64,000 nt of DNA, taken from Protea cynaroides. Its lineage: Eukaryota; Streptophyta; Magnoliopsida; Proteales; Proteaceae. Position numbers and translations under genes: made by a program. This document shows, piece by piece, positions 23,895-36,313 of this stretch (the stretch's first letter is position 1; each line of letters begins with the position of its first letter). The stretch is from assembly GCA_028583415.1 (NCBI GenBank), contig CM053267.1:49622414-49686413 (forward strand), read 5' to 3'. The notes under the pieces are model-generated. The model was given only the letters and a program-made list of their open reading frames with translations, searched no databases and was not told where the DNA came from.

Positions 23895-24125
23895 ATCCTT
23901 AATATTTGGTTTAGTTCGAGACAAAATGAAGTTCGGTTCAAGATTGGCCAATCCGCCTTAACAGTTCGGTTTCAAGCTAACTCGGACCAGACCAGGACTG
24001 AGAAGTATTATAACAAGCTGAAAATGTGTCCACTTTCAATTCGGTCCGAGTCGGTTTAAGCCTTCGGGTTAATTCGTGTCAACTCCGTTCAGAGTACTAG
24101 TTGATTCTAAAATTGACACCCCTAC
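23895..24125. mobile_element. Fragment of a hAT-like MITE
   Basis: TTCGGTT, CCGAGTCGGTTTAAGCC and a terminal AATTGACACCCCTA at its right resemble the ends of the elements at 37818 and 53327 (GGTGTCAAT/ATTGACACC). A matching left end was not found. Confidence 0.4.
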
Positions 24126-26400
24126 ATGGGAGACTATACAATTGAAATTGAATCCAAATTTAACATGTGACCAATTAACGTAATAACCATTTGATCATTT
24201 CCATTTTCTATGGCACAAGATTGAAAAACGTTTTCAATTGTTTGTCAGCATACCATGTTCTAACTTGTAAGCCCTCGACGAAGAGATTAGCCAATATCAT
24301 CATCAAGTTATCAAAATCATATTCATAGTTGACAATTTTGGGTTCATAAATTTTTTTTGGTAAAAGATTCATAAATAATTTGGGAAGGTAATAAATATAT
24401 TTTAATTCCTTCCATTAATTTGAAAATCAGACGAAAATTCAGGGAAAAATGCAGACTATGTGTAAAAATTGTACACTAATTAACTCCTAAATCAGGGTTT
24501 AAATTGTTAATTGCGTCTACTATGCAATACTATCCTACGCGTTTTAGATTTACCTTCAACTACTTTAAATTATGGTGTTAACAAATTTTTTTGTCTGACA
24601 AAAATACCCTTCCACGGAATAAAATACCCTTCCACGGAATTGTGCATAACCTTAATAATTTCCCCATTTGTTTCTCTGTTTTTGCTCTCCAATCACGTCC
24701 GCCGCTTTCTGCAACTGATTCTTCTCCATCTGCTTCTCCATCGGCGAACTGCCATTCAATGTCATTCAACATGTAACCCTGCCTAAAACCTGATAAATAT
24801 GCATTATAAACGCAAAAGAATACAATATTCTTGTTAAGGTAGAACACGATCTTTCTAAGAAACGAAATGGTCATACCAATGGCATAAGAATGATCAAACG
24901 TTTTGCTGTGCTTAATTATATTTTATAGACAGTACATATAAATGGAGTTATGGCAAAATATCTCAGCTCTTGGCTGTCCTTTCAATCTTAACAAGTGATA
25001 ATATGAAGCAGATTATGAAAACCCTAGAAAATTAAGTTGAAACTATTTTTACTTCTCAGCTAAAACACAAAATGTTACTTAAACAAATCCAAGCTTCACT
25101 GTGCATCATCCTGCATATACAATTAAACATCCACAATCACCCCATAGAAACAGAACCTAAAAACTAAATCATCATTCACAAATGAAAACCTAGAATCTAC
25201 AATTGTCACGAAAAGATCAAAGAAAAATGAGAGCTCATCCAAGAATTACTTGAAATGCTGAAAAAAGCTCAACCAATCCTATGTCATCGGAAATACTTGA
25301 AATGCTTTGCCACTAGTCTTTGCCACCTCAATGTTTTGCAGTCAATGGATAGAGAACATGGAGAAGGTTATAGAAATTTAGAACGATAGAAGAGTTGCAG
25401 ATAAGCATTGGAGTTGTAAGTAAAAGATTGAGTTGCACTTTCAATGATGGACTTCGGATTGCAGAATGCTTCAAATCGAAAAGCAGATGAAGTCAGAGAA
25501 CTTGTAGAGGTCTCGTTCCAGAGGAAGACGATGGTGTTGGAAAAGATATCGTCCTTCGGAAAAAAAAAACAAAATCCTTAGTTGTCTTGAGTACTAAATA
25601 AAGGTGAAAGGGTAACTTCATAGGAATAAAGGCATTTTGGCCTTAACAAAAAATAATTATTCTCCACATCAACTACTACCATCTCTTGCCTAACGGAGTG
25701 GACTTATGTATTATAGATCTGATTTTTTGAGAGTAGTCGTGTCATTTCTCGCAAAGCAGGGTAGTGATGGGGAGATCTATGTAATTAACCCAATAGTTTA
25801 TGTTTTGAAATTTTTTAAAAGGAAAATATTAGTTTAGTTTTATAAAAAATTTTAAAATATTCTAAAACTTTTTTTTTTGGTAGAGAAAAATTCTAAAACT
25901 TGCATCCTCTCTTTTATTTATTTATTAAGATTCTATAAAGATTTCAAACAATTTAAAATTTAATTAATCAACTCCTAAATATTTTTTCAAACTATTCTCA
26001 TAACTAGAAGTTTTGGAACCCAATTTGTAATTCGAATAATTTATAAACTCTTAAAAACTATAGATTTATTGAAAATAGCAACTTAAATTTTTTTTTTTTT
26101 TTATGAAAAGTTAGTAAGAAAAGTAGATTCTAGGTAAAAAATCGTATGCAGATTAATCCCTAATTCAGAAATTAATTATTTATTTTTGAAATTTTAAAAA
26201 CAAAAATATTAATTTAGTTTATAAAATATTATCAAATTATTTTCAACCACTTTTGTTTGTTTTAAATTAAAATTCTGTATAGATTTCAAAATTTTCTAAT
26301 TAAATTATTCAACTCCTGAATTATTTGAAAATTATTCTGATAGATGGAATCGGTCTGAATCCCAACCGAATATTTTACTGGGAATCGGCTGATCCGAATC
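24126..26400. other. AT-rich intergenic DNA
   Basis: I see no gene here. The longest frames (for example minus 24578-24874) lack family features and have low-complexity composition. Homopolymer A and T runs are frequent. GAATCGG words near 26345-26405 look like a transposon end just before the bL12 leader. Confidence 0.4.
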
Positions 26401-26404
26401 GGCC

Positions 26405-26510
26405 CTTACCTCACAAAACAGAAACATCTTTCTCCCTCTTCCTCTGCCCCTAACCTCTGTGCGCTGAAGACCACGACGGCGTCATTCACTGGGCGAGACA
26501 TGACCAGGAG
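26405..26510 (+). promoter_or_regulatory. Probable first (non-coding) exon of the mitochondrial bL12 gene
   Basis: A short GC-richer, CT-rich stretch ends in GACCAGGAG followed by GTAGATCC, a usable donor. An acceptor (TTTTGTAG) is at 32076 and the bL12 leader follows. Joining the two makes a tiny upstream reading frame, ATG ACC AGG AGG TGA, in the leader. A CT microsatellite (26550-26573) follows the donor. The exon is inferred from position and splice motifs only. Confidence 0.4.
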
Positions 26511-26544
26511 GTAGATCCTTGGCATCCCTTATCATTTTCCTTCT

Positions 26545-26577
<33 letters not shown>

Positions 26578-27864
26578 ACACAACACACTCCTTTTTTAAA
26601 TCGTGGGCATCACCAGCGTGTTTGGGTTCTCCCTCTCTGTGATGTTACCATTAGTTATTTATTTTTTCTTTCGATTGATTTTGTGAGTTATATTCACTTT
26701 TTTTTTCCTGCATTTCTTTTTCAGATTGGGATTGCTTGTACTTGTATTTCAATGGTTCCATTCCATTCACAACATTCTACAAGCTGAATTATTTTCTATG
26801 CGTAGTTCACAGTACAAATAAGGAATCATCTCCACATTCAAAATAAATAATAGCATTATAGGGTTATAACAGTTGCGCGAACTCTTTTCAATGGACAAAG
26901 TACGTGTGTTATCCCCTTCTTATTCCTTTCATTCAGATGGGATCCGATATGTAAATATAGTCACATTACAACTACTGGTTCAACTCCAATTAGTCTTTTA
27001 TATAAAATTTTATTTATTTATTTATTTATTTTTTGGTAGAAAATTTCTTTTATTGAAAACATATATACTCAAACTTAGCATTTGTCTACTTCAAGCACAC
27101 AAGGCAAAAACCTTAGCTATCGATGAATTTCTACAAAAGATCAATATATCTCTCATAATAAACCCATCTGGGCTGGAGGTCAAAACGGTAACCTATGATT
27201 CTGGTTTCTGATATTGCGGTTGGAAGTTTAAAGATCTTAGAATTGAAGACTCAAAATAGGTCAAACAGGTTGGAAATATTGTAATCTTTAGGAACTTTTT
27301 GAGTTTATTGAAGTAAGATCTTAGCTTGAATGGTTAAGTTTATGCCAAATCCATTGTGGTCCTTCCCCTACTGTATTAGGTGGCTAGAGAGGTTACAGGC
27401 CTCTGTTTTCATCAACTCATCTCAGTGAAGCCCTATTCTGAATCCCAGCTACTTGAGTTTGGAAACATGGTTAATGTTCAAAATTCAATTTTAGTTGGCA
27501 TCTAGCTTCTGTTAACTTCATAATTCTATCTTTTATTGCATCAAATTAAAATCAATAAGCATTGGCTTTCATTGATTCAATTCTTCTAATTAAAATTTTT
27601 CTTTTCAAAGTAATGGCACTTCACTTCTCTATGAACACCCAGATTCCAGATATTAGTTGGGATGTAATCTTCTCTGTTTTGGGTTGGGGGAAGGGGGGAT
27701 CACAATAGCAAAAGAGAAACAATGGGTACCATAAGATGCTCCATATATCTGATCTTAGTACTCACTGGTCTAATATTTATCCAAATGTGACTTCCATAAA
27801 ACAATAATTCACCGTTCTTTGTTGGTGTGTGCATGAGAGAGAGTTCCATGGCCAGGAATGGAGG

Positions 27865-28173
27865 GGTTTAGTCCCACAGGCCACATCGGTCGGTTAGTAT
27901 GCAGATGCTTAGCTTATGACCTTATGTAGGGCCCTCCACACTGAAGCTCGGGTTTTTGGGTTGAATGCCATCAAATGGTATCAGAGCGGGTAGCCTGTGC
28001 ACCGGCCATATCCCTATTGCCCAAAGCTGGGGGTAGTTGATGCAACCATAGACCCTTGATGGGAGGAGGGGTTTGCACTCCATGGTCTGAAATGGGGGAT
28101 GTTTAGTCCCACATCGGTCAGTTAGGTGGGGCTTCTCCACCCTGAAACTTGGGATTTTAGTTGGATACTGTCA
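27865..28173 (+). mobile_element. TRIM-like miniature LTR element
   Basis: Two short LTR-like repeats (27865-27973 and 28100-28173) share TTTAGTCCCACA, CATCGGTC-GTTAG, CTCCAC-CTGAA and end in ...TCA. Directly after the first is a primer-binding site TGGTATCAGAGCG (27976), and before the second is a purine tract (GAAATGGGGGA). With no coding capacity and about 310 bp total, it fits terminal-repeat retrotransposons in miniature. The first LTR copy carries extra bases (GGCCA after CCCACA and an insert near 27900). Confidence 0.75.
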
Positions 28174-30204
28174 AAGAGAGAGAGAACTAAAAAGGGCTGA
28201 ATTGAACTGGCATTTAATGCAGGTCTATAAGACTATACCTCATACCCCAGAATTGGGGTTTTAGAGTATCGGACCTGCTGGTGAAAATTCTAGGAATAGC
28301 AGGACATATAGGTGGAAATGACGGACATAGATAAAATAGTAGAAACTAAGGAATTATTGAATAGCAGCAATCAACTGATGAGAAATAGGTAAACAAAATT
28401 CAAAACTAATAGAGAAATCGATAATGGACAGAATTGGAGGGAAAAGGAATAATGAAAAATCTGACAATAATAATCTGTTTCTTGTAAAACTCAGGTCCAG
28501 TCCAGTCCAGTTTTCTAATATATCTTCTATAATTTCGCATGAGGGGTTATTTTTTGTTTTGGTCCAGTTATTAATATATCAGGTCTGTCTAAATAATCTC
28601 TGGTGATATGAGGGATGTGTGATTAGATTCTTTTTGCGAAACTTTGAAACAGGAAGAGGGTATGGATATGATAATATGGAATATTAAACTAAGAACTGAA
28701 ACCAGAATATAAGAGGCTTGGTAACAGAAACTTAAACACCAAATTTGAGAGCAAATTTACCTACATTCTAGCATATAGGATAACTAGAGTCTAGAGATAA
28801 AGAAAATAGGATCTTAAAACGGGGTTTTGTTAGGAGTGCAGAGATGGAGAGCTGACCTTTTTATGGAAGAATGGCATTGCAAATAAAAGGATTTGCAAGA
28901 GAGGATCCATTTAGTTGCAATAAGGCCGAGTTCAGAAGAGTTGGAAGTGAAAATAAAATGAGAAAAATAGAATAAGATAAGGCAACCTGCCAAAACCTAG
29001 GAATCCTCCCAAGAAGGAAAGACTCTGAATCCACTGCAGCAATTATAAAATTGAGGCTTTATTATCACAAAAAACGTCATTGGGGAGCACAATGGCAGTA
29101 GCACATATGTGTAGACTTCTGGACTGACTGACTCCTAATCCTTCTTTCAATCAGGAATTCAAAAACAATAAAAAAAAGCTGGAAATTAGAAGTAACACTA
29201 TCTATAACTATTTCCAATGCTTAAGTTAACTAGACTTCTAAAATGTAGAAAACTAATAATTAAAATCAATTCCACTACTAGATTTAGGACTTAATCTAGA
29301 ATAGAGAAAGAAAAAGGACTAACTTCTATGACACATGACTTCGAATGTATTGATTCAACGAAGATACTGAATCTGATGCAACTTGGTATCAAGTTAAATG
29401 TTTTAATTTAATACCACATTGTGTATGGTATATGTTTTTATATAATTTTCAACACATACATATTTGATGCATGGATACTTTTAATTCCTTTTGGTTTTTG
29501 ATGATTTCATTGGAGTGTGGAAATCATTTGATTCTTTGCAATTGGATATTTGGGTTTGTTCAGCTCAGATTGGGTTGGTTCTGTGGATGGAGTATCTTAA
29601 AACCTGACTGCACCCTATAGGCAAAAAGCTAATGTTTGTTGTATATTATTTTATATATATAGACTCTGAACCCTATACTGAACACAAAATGTTCTACTGA
29701 AGGAGTTAATTATCTTCCCAGCGAAATGGCATAAGCTTCTATAATAGTTTCAGTTGCATGCTGAAACGAACCCAAACAGCAGTGTATAAGCTGTTACAAT
29801 AATCCACTAATCCTATAATGCTGTCTATAAATGTGTATGTTAGTGTTCTACTGAGGTAGTCAGATATCTGAATAGCAAAGACTGCTTTGTTTGGTTGGAT
29901 AAGATGGTTCATTGTTTTTGTTTGGTTATTTAAGTTGGAATTTGGAATTTTAGGGATACTGGAAAGAGAGAAGCGCCCCCCCCCTTCCCTTTTCCATTTT
30001 CTGTGCAGGAAGATGTTATTAGTATTGTTTTTGTTCTGGTGGAAGACATATTAGTTACCCTGTGTAATAAGGCTGTATTGCCTGTATTTCTGATGCTTCA
30101 TGCATGGAAGCAGAATTTTGCTTTTACTTTTAGAGTAATTTCATACTTATTGGGGTTTTAATTCTCTTTGTTTCATAGAAGGTACCCTACTCACTACTTT
30201 CAGT
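28174..30204. other. Intron-like DNA between TRIM and hAT elements
   Basis: AT-rich, with no open frame, splice-bounded exon or recognised repeat that I can support. It probably lies inside the bL12 5' UTR intron. Confidence 0.35.
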
Positions 30205-31225
30205 TAGGGCTACAACAGGTTCGGGTTGGACCGGGTTTTTCAAAACCCTAACCCTAACCCTGACTATTTAAACTAAACCCTAACCCTACCCAACCCTGCC
30301 AGGGTCAGAAAATATATACAACCCTAACCTTGACCCTAGTAGGGTTGGGCCTAACCCTAACGTACCCTGATTGACCCTGACAGGGCCGGGTTAGGCCTGG
30401 TTAACTCTGATTAACCCTAAATAAGGATAAAAAGAAACAATAAATTCCAACAAACAGGGGAAGACAAGCCGAACTGCTACAGAAAAGGGAAAAAAAGCTA
30501 TTGAATTACAACGAACATGGGAAGACAAGAACAACATATTGCATATGATTTCTTAGGAAAACAATACAGATAACGAAGGAACCACTATCACACAATACTG
30601 TTTCTTCGAAATTAGATCACGTCTGCGTAATGCTGTCACCTACTATTCGATACTTTCATTTCAAACGTTGAACATTGTCGAGGCTCCCGAGGGAATGGGA
30701 AAATAACCATATAAAAAAAAAAAAAACAAGAGATCACGGAGGCAAGTTTTCCACCAAGAGAGAGATAGAAAACCTAAATACCAATGCAAAGAACAATTGC
30801 TTGTCTCATTTCATTTCTGAGATAAAGATGAGAATGAGATGGTACGAAAGAAAAAAAAATCATGAGCTGTTTGGCAAAGGGAGAAAGATAGTAAGAGAGA
30901 GAAATAGCAGGGGAGAGGGAAACAAAACTATGGCAAATTTATAGGGAAACAAAACCAGGCATGAATATTGATGGATTTCGGTCATACCTGCAAGAGAGAT
31001 GATGTGAATCCACTGAATTGTGACCAATTGACCAACGGCCGTGAGGTAGGTGAGAGTCGAGAGAGATTAGGGAGAATCGGAGAGAGATTAAGGAGGGCTT
31101 GGTCTCCTGGGACTCTAGGAGGCGTTGCAGACTCGCCGCCATGAGAGTCGAGACACTGAGAGTGAGAGTCGAGAGAGATTAGGTGAGAGATTGAGAGTCG
31201 AGAGAAATTAGGTTTAGGGTTTGGT

Positions 31226-31296
<71 letters not shown>

Positions 31297-31428
31297 CAGG
31301 CCAGGGTTGATCAAAATTTGGGCCCTAACCCAGCCCTGTCTGTCAGGGTTCGGGCCGGGTTCAACCCTGCCAGGGTTCAGGGCGGGCTTGGGCGCGCTCG
31401 GGTCATCAGGGTAAAACTTGCACCTCTA
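30205..31428. mobile_element. hAT-like non-autonomous element with telomere-like ends
   Basis: The ends are TAGGGCTACAAC (left) and GCACCTCTA (right, reading TAGAGGTGCAAG on the other strand), an imperfect inverted repeat. They are flanked by an 8-bp duplication with one change, CTTTCAGT (30197-30204) and CTTTCAAT (31429-31436), as expected for hAT elements. Both subterminal regions are rich in CCCTAACCCTAA-, CCCTGAC- and CAGGGTT-type words. The interior has an A/G-rich part, a 64-bp AT microsatellite and one minus-strand frame starting MAASLQRLLESQETKPSL (31142). No transposase domain is visible. Confidence 0.75.
31228..31292. repeat. (AT)n microsatellite
   Basis: About 32 uninterrupted TA units inside the hAT-like element. 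Confidence 0.97.
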
Positions 31429-32076
31429 CTTTCAATCCTTCTATTTGCAGTATGGTCAATATGCCGCTTCTGCGGTTTTAATATTTATCCTGTCACTTCT
31501 TTTGTTTGCAGTAAGGTTGAACCTGATTACATAGTCTCTGTAGTCAGTTTAGTTGTTCATGTTGTGAAATTGAGAGCAGATTCTGATAGATAATATGCTT
31601 TACTATTTTTTTTTGGGAGTTCTGTTGTTTCTCCTTGTTGCCTATGTTGGTTCCATATGGAGTATTAGAATTCGCTAATTAATGGGATGTGCAGAAGTAA
31701 GGATGGGTAATATTTACATGAAAATGTATAGATTTTTTTTTCATGCTGAAATTTTGAAATTGAAATGTATAATACCTTAACTTTCCTGTTTCTGAAGTTT
31801 TATCATTCTGCTTTTTTTTATAAGTTTCTTTTCCCAGTTCTCAAACTGTATAATACCTTAACATTTCTTGGACCATACTTCAGCTGTTACTATAACTCGA
31901 ATTAAAAAAAAAATTGAAAAAGAAGAAGAAAGTAAACACCTTTCTCAGGATTTTTCGTTAATAAATATTAAATGAGGGTTAAAAACGGAGGATGCTTTGT
32001 TCGTTACCTGCTATCAGTTATGTTAGTGTGTATTGCTTTTTCTTTTCCCCTCAATTTTTCTACTTCTCTTTTGTAG

Positions 32077-32220
32077 GTGAGAACGTTCCAGTTGGACTTA
32101 CTGATGGTTATACACTGGGAACTAAATAACTACTAGAGCCCTCATTTGCACTCAATGTTATAACTAGGTGATTTAAGCAGTCTCCCTCCGCCAGCTGTTT
32201 TGATCTTATGATCCTCTGCC
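32077..32220 (+). promoter_or_regulatory. 5' UTR of the mitochondrial bL12 gene
   Basis: The stretch between an acceptor (CTCTTTTGTAG, ending 32076) and the start codon at 32221. It holds no other ATG in good context in frame with the protein. The coding sequence itself has no intron. Confidence 0.5.
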
Positions 32221-32799
32221 ATGAAGGTCCTTGCCTTTCTCAAAGTTGTACGTGCCCCTTCCACTCTTTCTAAAATAACTGGTCCACTACAATGTCGTCT
32301 ATTCCAACCTGATTTTGTTCCCAGAGATCCCAAGGCCAAGCCTAAAACGTACAGGTACCCTGCTTTTTATGATCCCTATGGTCCCAAGCCCCCACCTTCT
32401 GATAAGATCATACTGCTTGCTGAATGTATTGCTGGACTACCCCCTGAAGAACTCAAACAGATTGGTCCTACACTACGAGACAAGCTTAGGCATCCCAAGA
32501 TGCAGGAAATTTCATCAGAAGGGATGGACTTGGGTCCTCAGGGTGGAGCTGCTGGATCTACAAAGGTTGAGGAGAAGGCAGAGAAGACAGCATTTGATGT
32601 GAAGTTAGAGAAGTTTGATACTGCTGCAAAGATCAAGGTGATTAAGGAGGTACGAGCATTTACCAATCTCGGACTGAAGGAGGCTAAAGACCTAGTAGAG
32701 AAGGCACCGGTCTTATTGAAAGGAGGGGTCACCAAGGAGGAGGCAAATGATATTATTGAGAAGCTAAAGGCCGCAGGTGGTGTTGCAGTGATGGAGTAA
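32221..32799 (+). CDS. Mitochondrial large-subunit ribosomal protein bL12 (L7/L12)
   Basis: A 192-residue protein of the mitoribosome stalk, which recruits translation GTPases (family knowledge). The N-terminal part (about residues 1-45) is basic and lacks acids at the start (MKVLAFLKVVRAPSTLSK), as in a mitochondrial presequence. The dimerisation domain follows (LLAECIAGLPPEELKQIGPT, residues 65-84), then a Gly/Ala-rich hinge (GPQGGAAGSTKVEEKAEK). The C-terminal domain spans about residues 124-192 (FDVKLEKFDTAAKIKVIKEV, LGLKEAKDLVEKAP, GVTKEEANDIIEKLKAAGG). A full-length, intact, single-exon reading frame with stop TAA at 32797. Other options in this family are the plastid form, but the EKFDTAAKIKVIKEVR signature and the presequence favour the mitochondrial one. 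Confidence 0.95.
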   Translation: MKVLAFLKVVRAPSTLSKITGPLQCRLFQPDFVPRDPKAKPKTYRYPAFYDPYGPKPPPSDKIILLAECIAGLPPEELKQIGPTLRDKLRHPKMQEISSEGMDLGPQGGAAGSTKVEEKAEKTAFDVKLEKFDTAAKIKVIKEVRAFTNLGLKEAKDLVEKAPVLLKGGVTKEEANDIIEKLKAAGGVAVME

Positions 32800-33540
32800 A
32801 GAGCATCATAGCTGTAGGTTTTGCTGATCCTTTTCTCTGAAGAGATTTGTCATTTTAGATGATAATTTGAGGGGTTTTTCACCTGTACAGAATATAAATT
32901 TTGTCACATCTTAATAGGTAGCCACTATAATCTGGCATTACTGAAACAATTAGATTTTCCTTCACCAAAGTGCTTTATTAGAATCAAGTTTTCAATTGTG
33001 CCATTGGGTTGCAGCTTGGCAGATTAAAACCCTTGATGTTGGGATGCTCACTGTTCTGTTGGAAGTCTAATCTTCATTGAATAATATAGACTATTGCTTC
33101 AAAGGTTACCTAATTAAACATGGTTTATTGTTAAACATTTTAGCTTTTGCCAAGGAGTCAGGTATTGGTATCAGTATTGAATCAAAGCAGATCAATGGAT
33201 TTATATTGGCATTGCTCACCTCCAAACCACTAGGATTGTGATCCATCATCATATGTTTTCGTGGTATAGAACCTTAACTTGACGAGCAACAAGGCTTCTT
33301 TATAGAAAGGTGTCAACTAGATTGAGTGGTATGGCCTATGTATGAACATCTGTAGGTAGTAATTTTTGGAAACAAGAAAACTATCCCACATGCTAAGCTG
33401 CTAACTACAGTTCTGATGTGCTCTAAGATATTATATTTCCTATATATAAGAAGCATATTTCAAAGTAGAATTGCCCTTCTGAAATATGTAATAAGCATGG
33501 TTATTGATTATATGATCTGCTGTTTGGGTTGATCATAGTA
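32800..33540 (+). other. 3' UTR of bL12 and downstream spacer
   Basis: GAATATAAATTT near 32888 may serve as a polyadenylation signal. Beyond it I see no feature. Confidence 0.35.
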
Positions 33541-36300
33541 TAATCTGGTGCCTAGAATGAAATATTCAAGGCACCAGGGTCAGTACAGGCATCAATATCA
33601 TCAACCTATGCTTTTTAAACTGAAAATAACATCACTACCAACAGCATAAGCTAGAAATTGTGCTTCAAATGCTAAGCAAACTGAGGCACCTAGTTCCATA
33701 CGCATCTCCACTATAAAATTTTAGACTCCTAACCCAGGTTCAAAATCTCAGTTTCAATTGGAACTGGGGAATTTTTTTCCAAAGTTAAATTGGAAGCCTA
33801 GGTTGAAACTTGTGTCGAAACCTTTGAGTTCTATGTCTAAATCTCGTACAAGCAGTTTCGATCCTCGGTTTCGCCTCGACCAGGATCGAAACTGAATTTT
33901 CTGCCGTTTCGACTGAGATGGTGAACTATGCTTCTAACAAACACAGTAAACTAAAACTTGCATACCATGTGACAAGCACAACTCGAAAAAATGCACAAGT
34001 TGAGATTGAATTCTGAATCATATATGCTATTAAAATGTTCTTCCCTAAATTTTACTCCATGGCCCAACACCTTTTTGAAACACTATTGTTGGTAATAATA
34101 TCAGAGTCCGGATCCTCTCCCCACATGGTTATCCTCCCCATGACCCATCATCATCCATGCAGTGTGATTCCCCAAACATCTCTTTCACCAACTTCCTCAT
34201 CTATTTACACCCATATAATGCTCTTACTTGGCCATGAAGCCATTGCACAAATGAGAAAAAGACGAGTCCCCACCCACCGTCGTGTTCAACTCTTTAAGGA
34301 GCGGTGCTGTGATGGTCCAACTCTGTTTTCTTATCCTAGCTTCCGTAGCAAGAGCGGCCTAATATTATTTGTTCACGGTTAACTCATTAGTAAAGCAAGG
34401 AAATCCTAATGGCAAGATCCTCATTTTCTGGTGTGACCCAGCTACCCATCATTTTGTGGTTGGATGGAATTCTTGCCAAATGGGATTTTGGACAATCTTA
34501 TATGAAATTTTTTTCCTTTTTTCTTCTATCATCTTATTCTCCAAAAGTCATGTGCCAGTTTTGAGGAGGTATAGATATACAACTGATTCGAAGCAAAAGA
34601 CCCATCAAGTAAGAGCTATTGGGTATGTAGGGTCTTAAGGCTTTACCATGTGTAATTTTTTTTTTTCTTTATTAAATGAAATCAGGACAAACGCCAGCCA
34701 AGAGAAGGAGAGTCAAATTTATTATTAAAATTGGATGATATTTGGTATTTTCCTTGTGTTTTTTCTTTGAATAAAAAAAAATAAAATAGAGGTGTGGCGA
34801 AAAGAAACCGTGATCTCTTGCAACCAAAGCAAGTTTCATATCATAAGACCAATTATACCAAGTAGTGATATTTTCCTTTTATATTTTCAATTGTCAATTG
34901 TTTTCTCTTAACTTTTGAAAACCATTTCCTTCATTTTTACGATATCCGGTCTCTATGATTCATCACTGTGATTTTTTATTTATTTTAAATATAAGAAGTG
35001 AAGACTAGGCCTTCTTATGTTCCGAACTTCGAGTGCTCAATAACCTACCACGGGCCAATTATGTGGTAAAGAAACTATGTAGACAAGAGGAAGGTACACT
35101 ACAAGTCCAAGAAATAAGATTTTTCAAATAAATGATATCGTCCAATGAAGACTATGTAGCATCTTATTAGGTACTAAATACTAATGAACAATGAATTAGG
35201 CTATGTTAGATGTTAATAAAAGATTTTTTTTTCTTTTTTTAATTAAAGAAAAAAAGATAAATACATAAACTTAAACTATGTAACATTTTACTTTCTTCAT
35301 ATTTTGTTTTTCATTTCTTGATTTTTAAACATTGTTTTTTTTTTTTCCATTTATCTTCTAAATCAAGCAATATAGAGTTTATCTAAGGATTTAAGTATTT
35401 GAAGTTGAATCCACTCCTTGGTTACTCGATCTTTGTAAGACCAACAACTCGACTGACCCTTGTTTGATGAATAAATAAATTTATTTTCCACCAAAAAAAT
35501 AAATAAAAAGTATTTGAAATAGAATAGCTAGATCATGAGCACAATAATAAAATTGAAATGCCATGCGACCTTATCATGTACATATATGCATGTATGACAA
35601 TTTAGCTATTATGCATCACGTTGTTGTCTGATCTCTCACATTAACTACAAGCTTTTTGCGTATGAATGAAGAGTTTCCTTTTGACCATAAAAAATAAAAT
35701 AAAAAACAGACTGAAATTCTTTGAAAAATGAATTTATGATTGGGTTAGAGAGACACGCTAACCACTTATTGATAAGGTTCATTAAACTATTGATGTGGGT
35801 TGGGATTTTTTTATTTTGAAAATAAAAAAAAAGTTGCTTTCATTCCCAATAAAATGCTTAATAATTATTCCATGAAAGGTAAGAATCATTCCCAATAAAT
35901 GCTATCGTCCAATGAAGACTATGTAGCATCCTATTAGGTCTTTCAATTCTTAACCCTAAAGGACAAACTAACTAGGACATTCGAAGAATCAAAGGACCCA
36001 AATCTTCACTATTCGTCGGAGAGACACCAGTCGCAATTGGCCAACTAGAGACTATTTGGGTCCATAATCAAATGCTTAAATTAGGCTACAAGGTTTTTAT
36101 TACTCTATTAACAAGTTAATTGGTTGATTCATGGTCTTATTGATATATTGTATTTGGAAAGAATTTGTCTCTAAAAGTCGGTTTATAAAGTGAAGGAACC
36201 AAAGACCATGTCAACACGCATCAAATCCTTTATAAGACAAATACATAAATTATTAGCGTTGGGTATATTGACCAATTATATGGCAACACTTGGAATCCGT
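33541..36300. other. Intergenic AT-rich DNA with repeat remnants
   Basis: GTTTCGA-type words at 33740-33920 (GTTTCGATCCTCGG, GATCGAAACTGAA) look like a degraded transposon end. Frames at 34035-34382 and 34369-34638 show no family features. A 46-bp direct repeat is annotated separately at 35126 and 35893. Confidence 0.35.
35126..35939 (+). repeat. 46-bp direct repeat flanking 720 bp
   Basis: AATAAATGATATCGTCCAAT plus GAAGACTATGTAGCATC and TTATTAGGT occurs at 35126-35172 and, with two or three changes, at 35893-35939. It is too long for a target duplication. Confidence 0.75.
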
Positions 36301-36313
36301 TTTCCTTCTTAGC

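Noticed and set aside
24578..24874. Minus-strand 98-residue frame as a gene
   Set aside because: No recognisable domain, no splice support and a low-complexity central part; surroundings are AT-rich spacer.
30230..30300. Interstitial telomere repeat scar
   Set aside because: The CCCTAA words are degenerate, mixed with CCCTGACC variants and mirrored at the other end of an element with an 8-bp duplication, so they belong to a hAT-like element.
34035..34382. Plus-strand 115-residue frame as a gene
   Set aside because: It shows no family motif and lies among repeat remnants; composition fits chance in CT-rich DNA.
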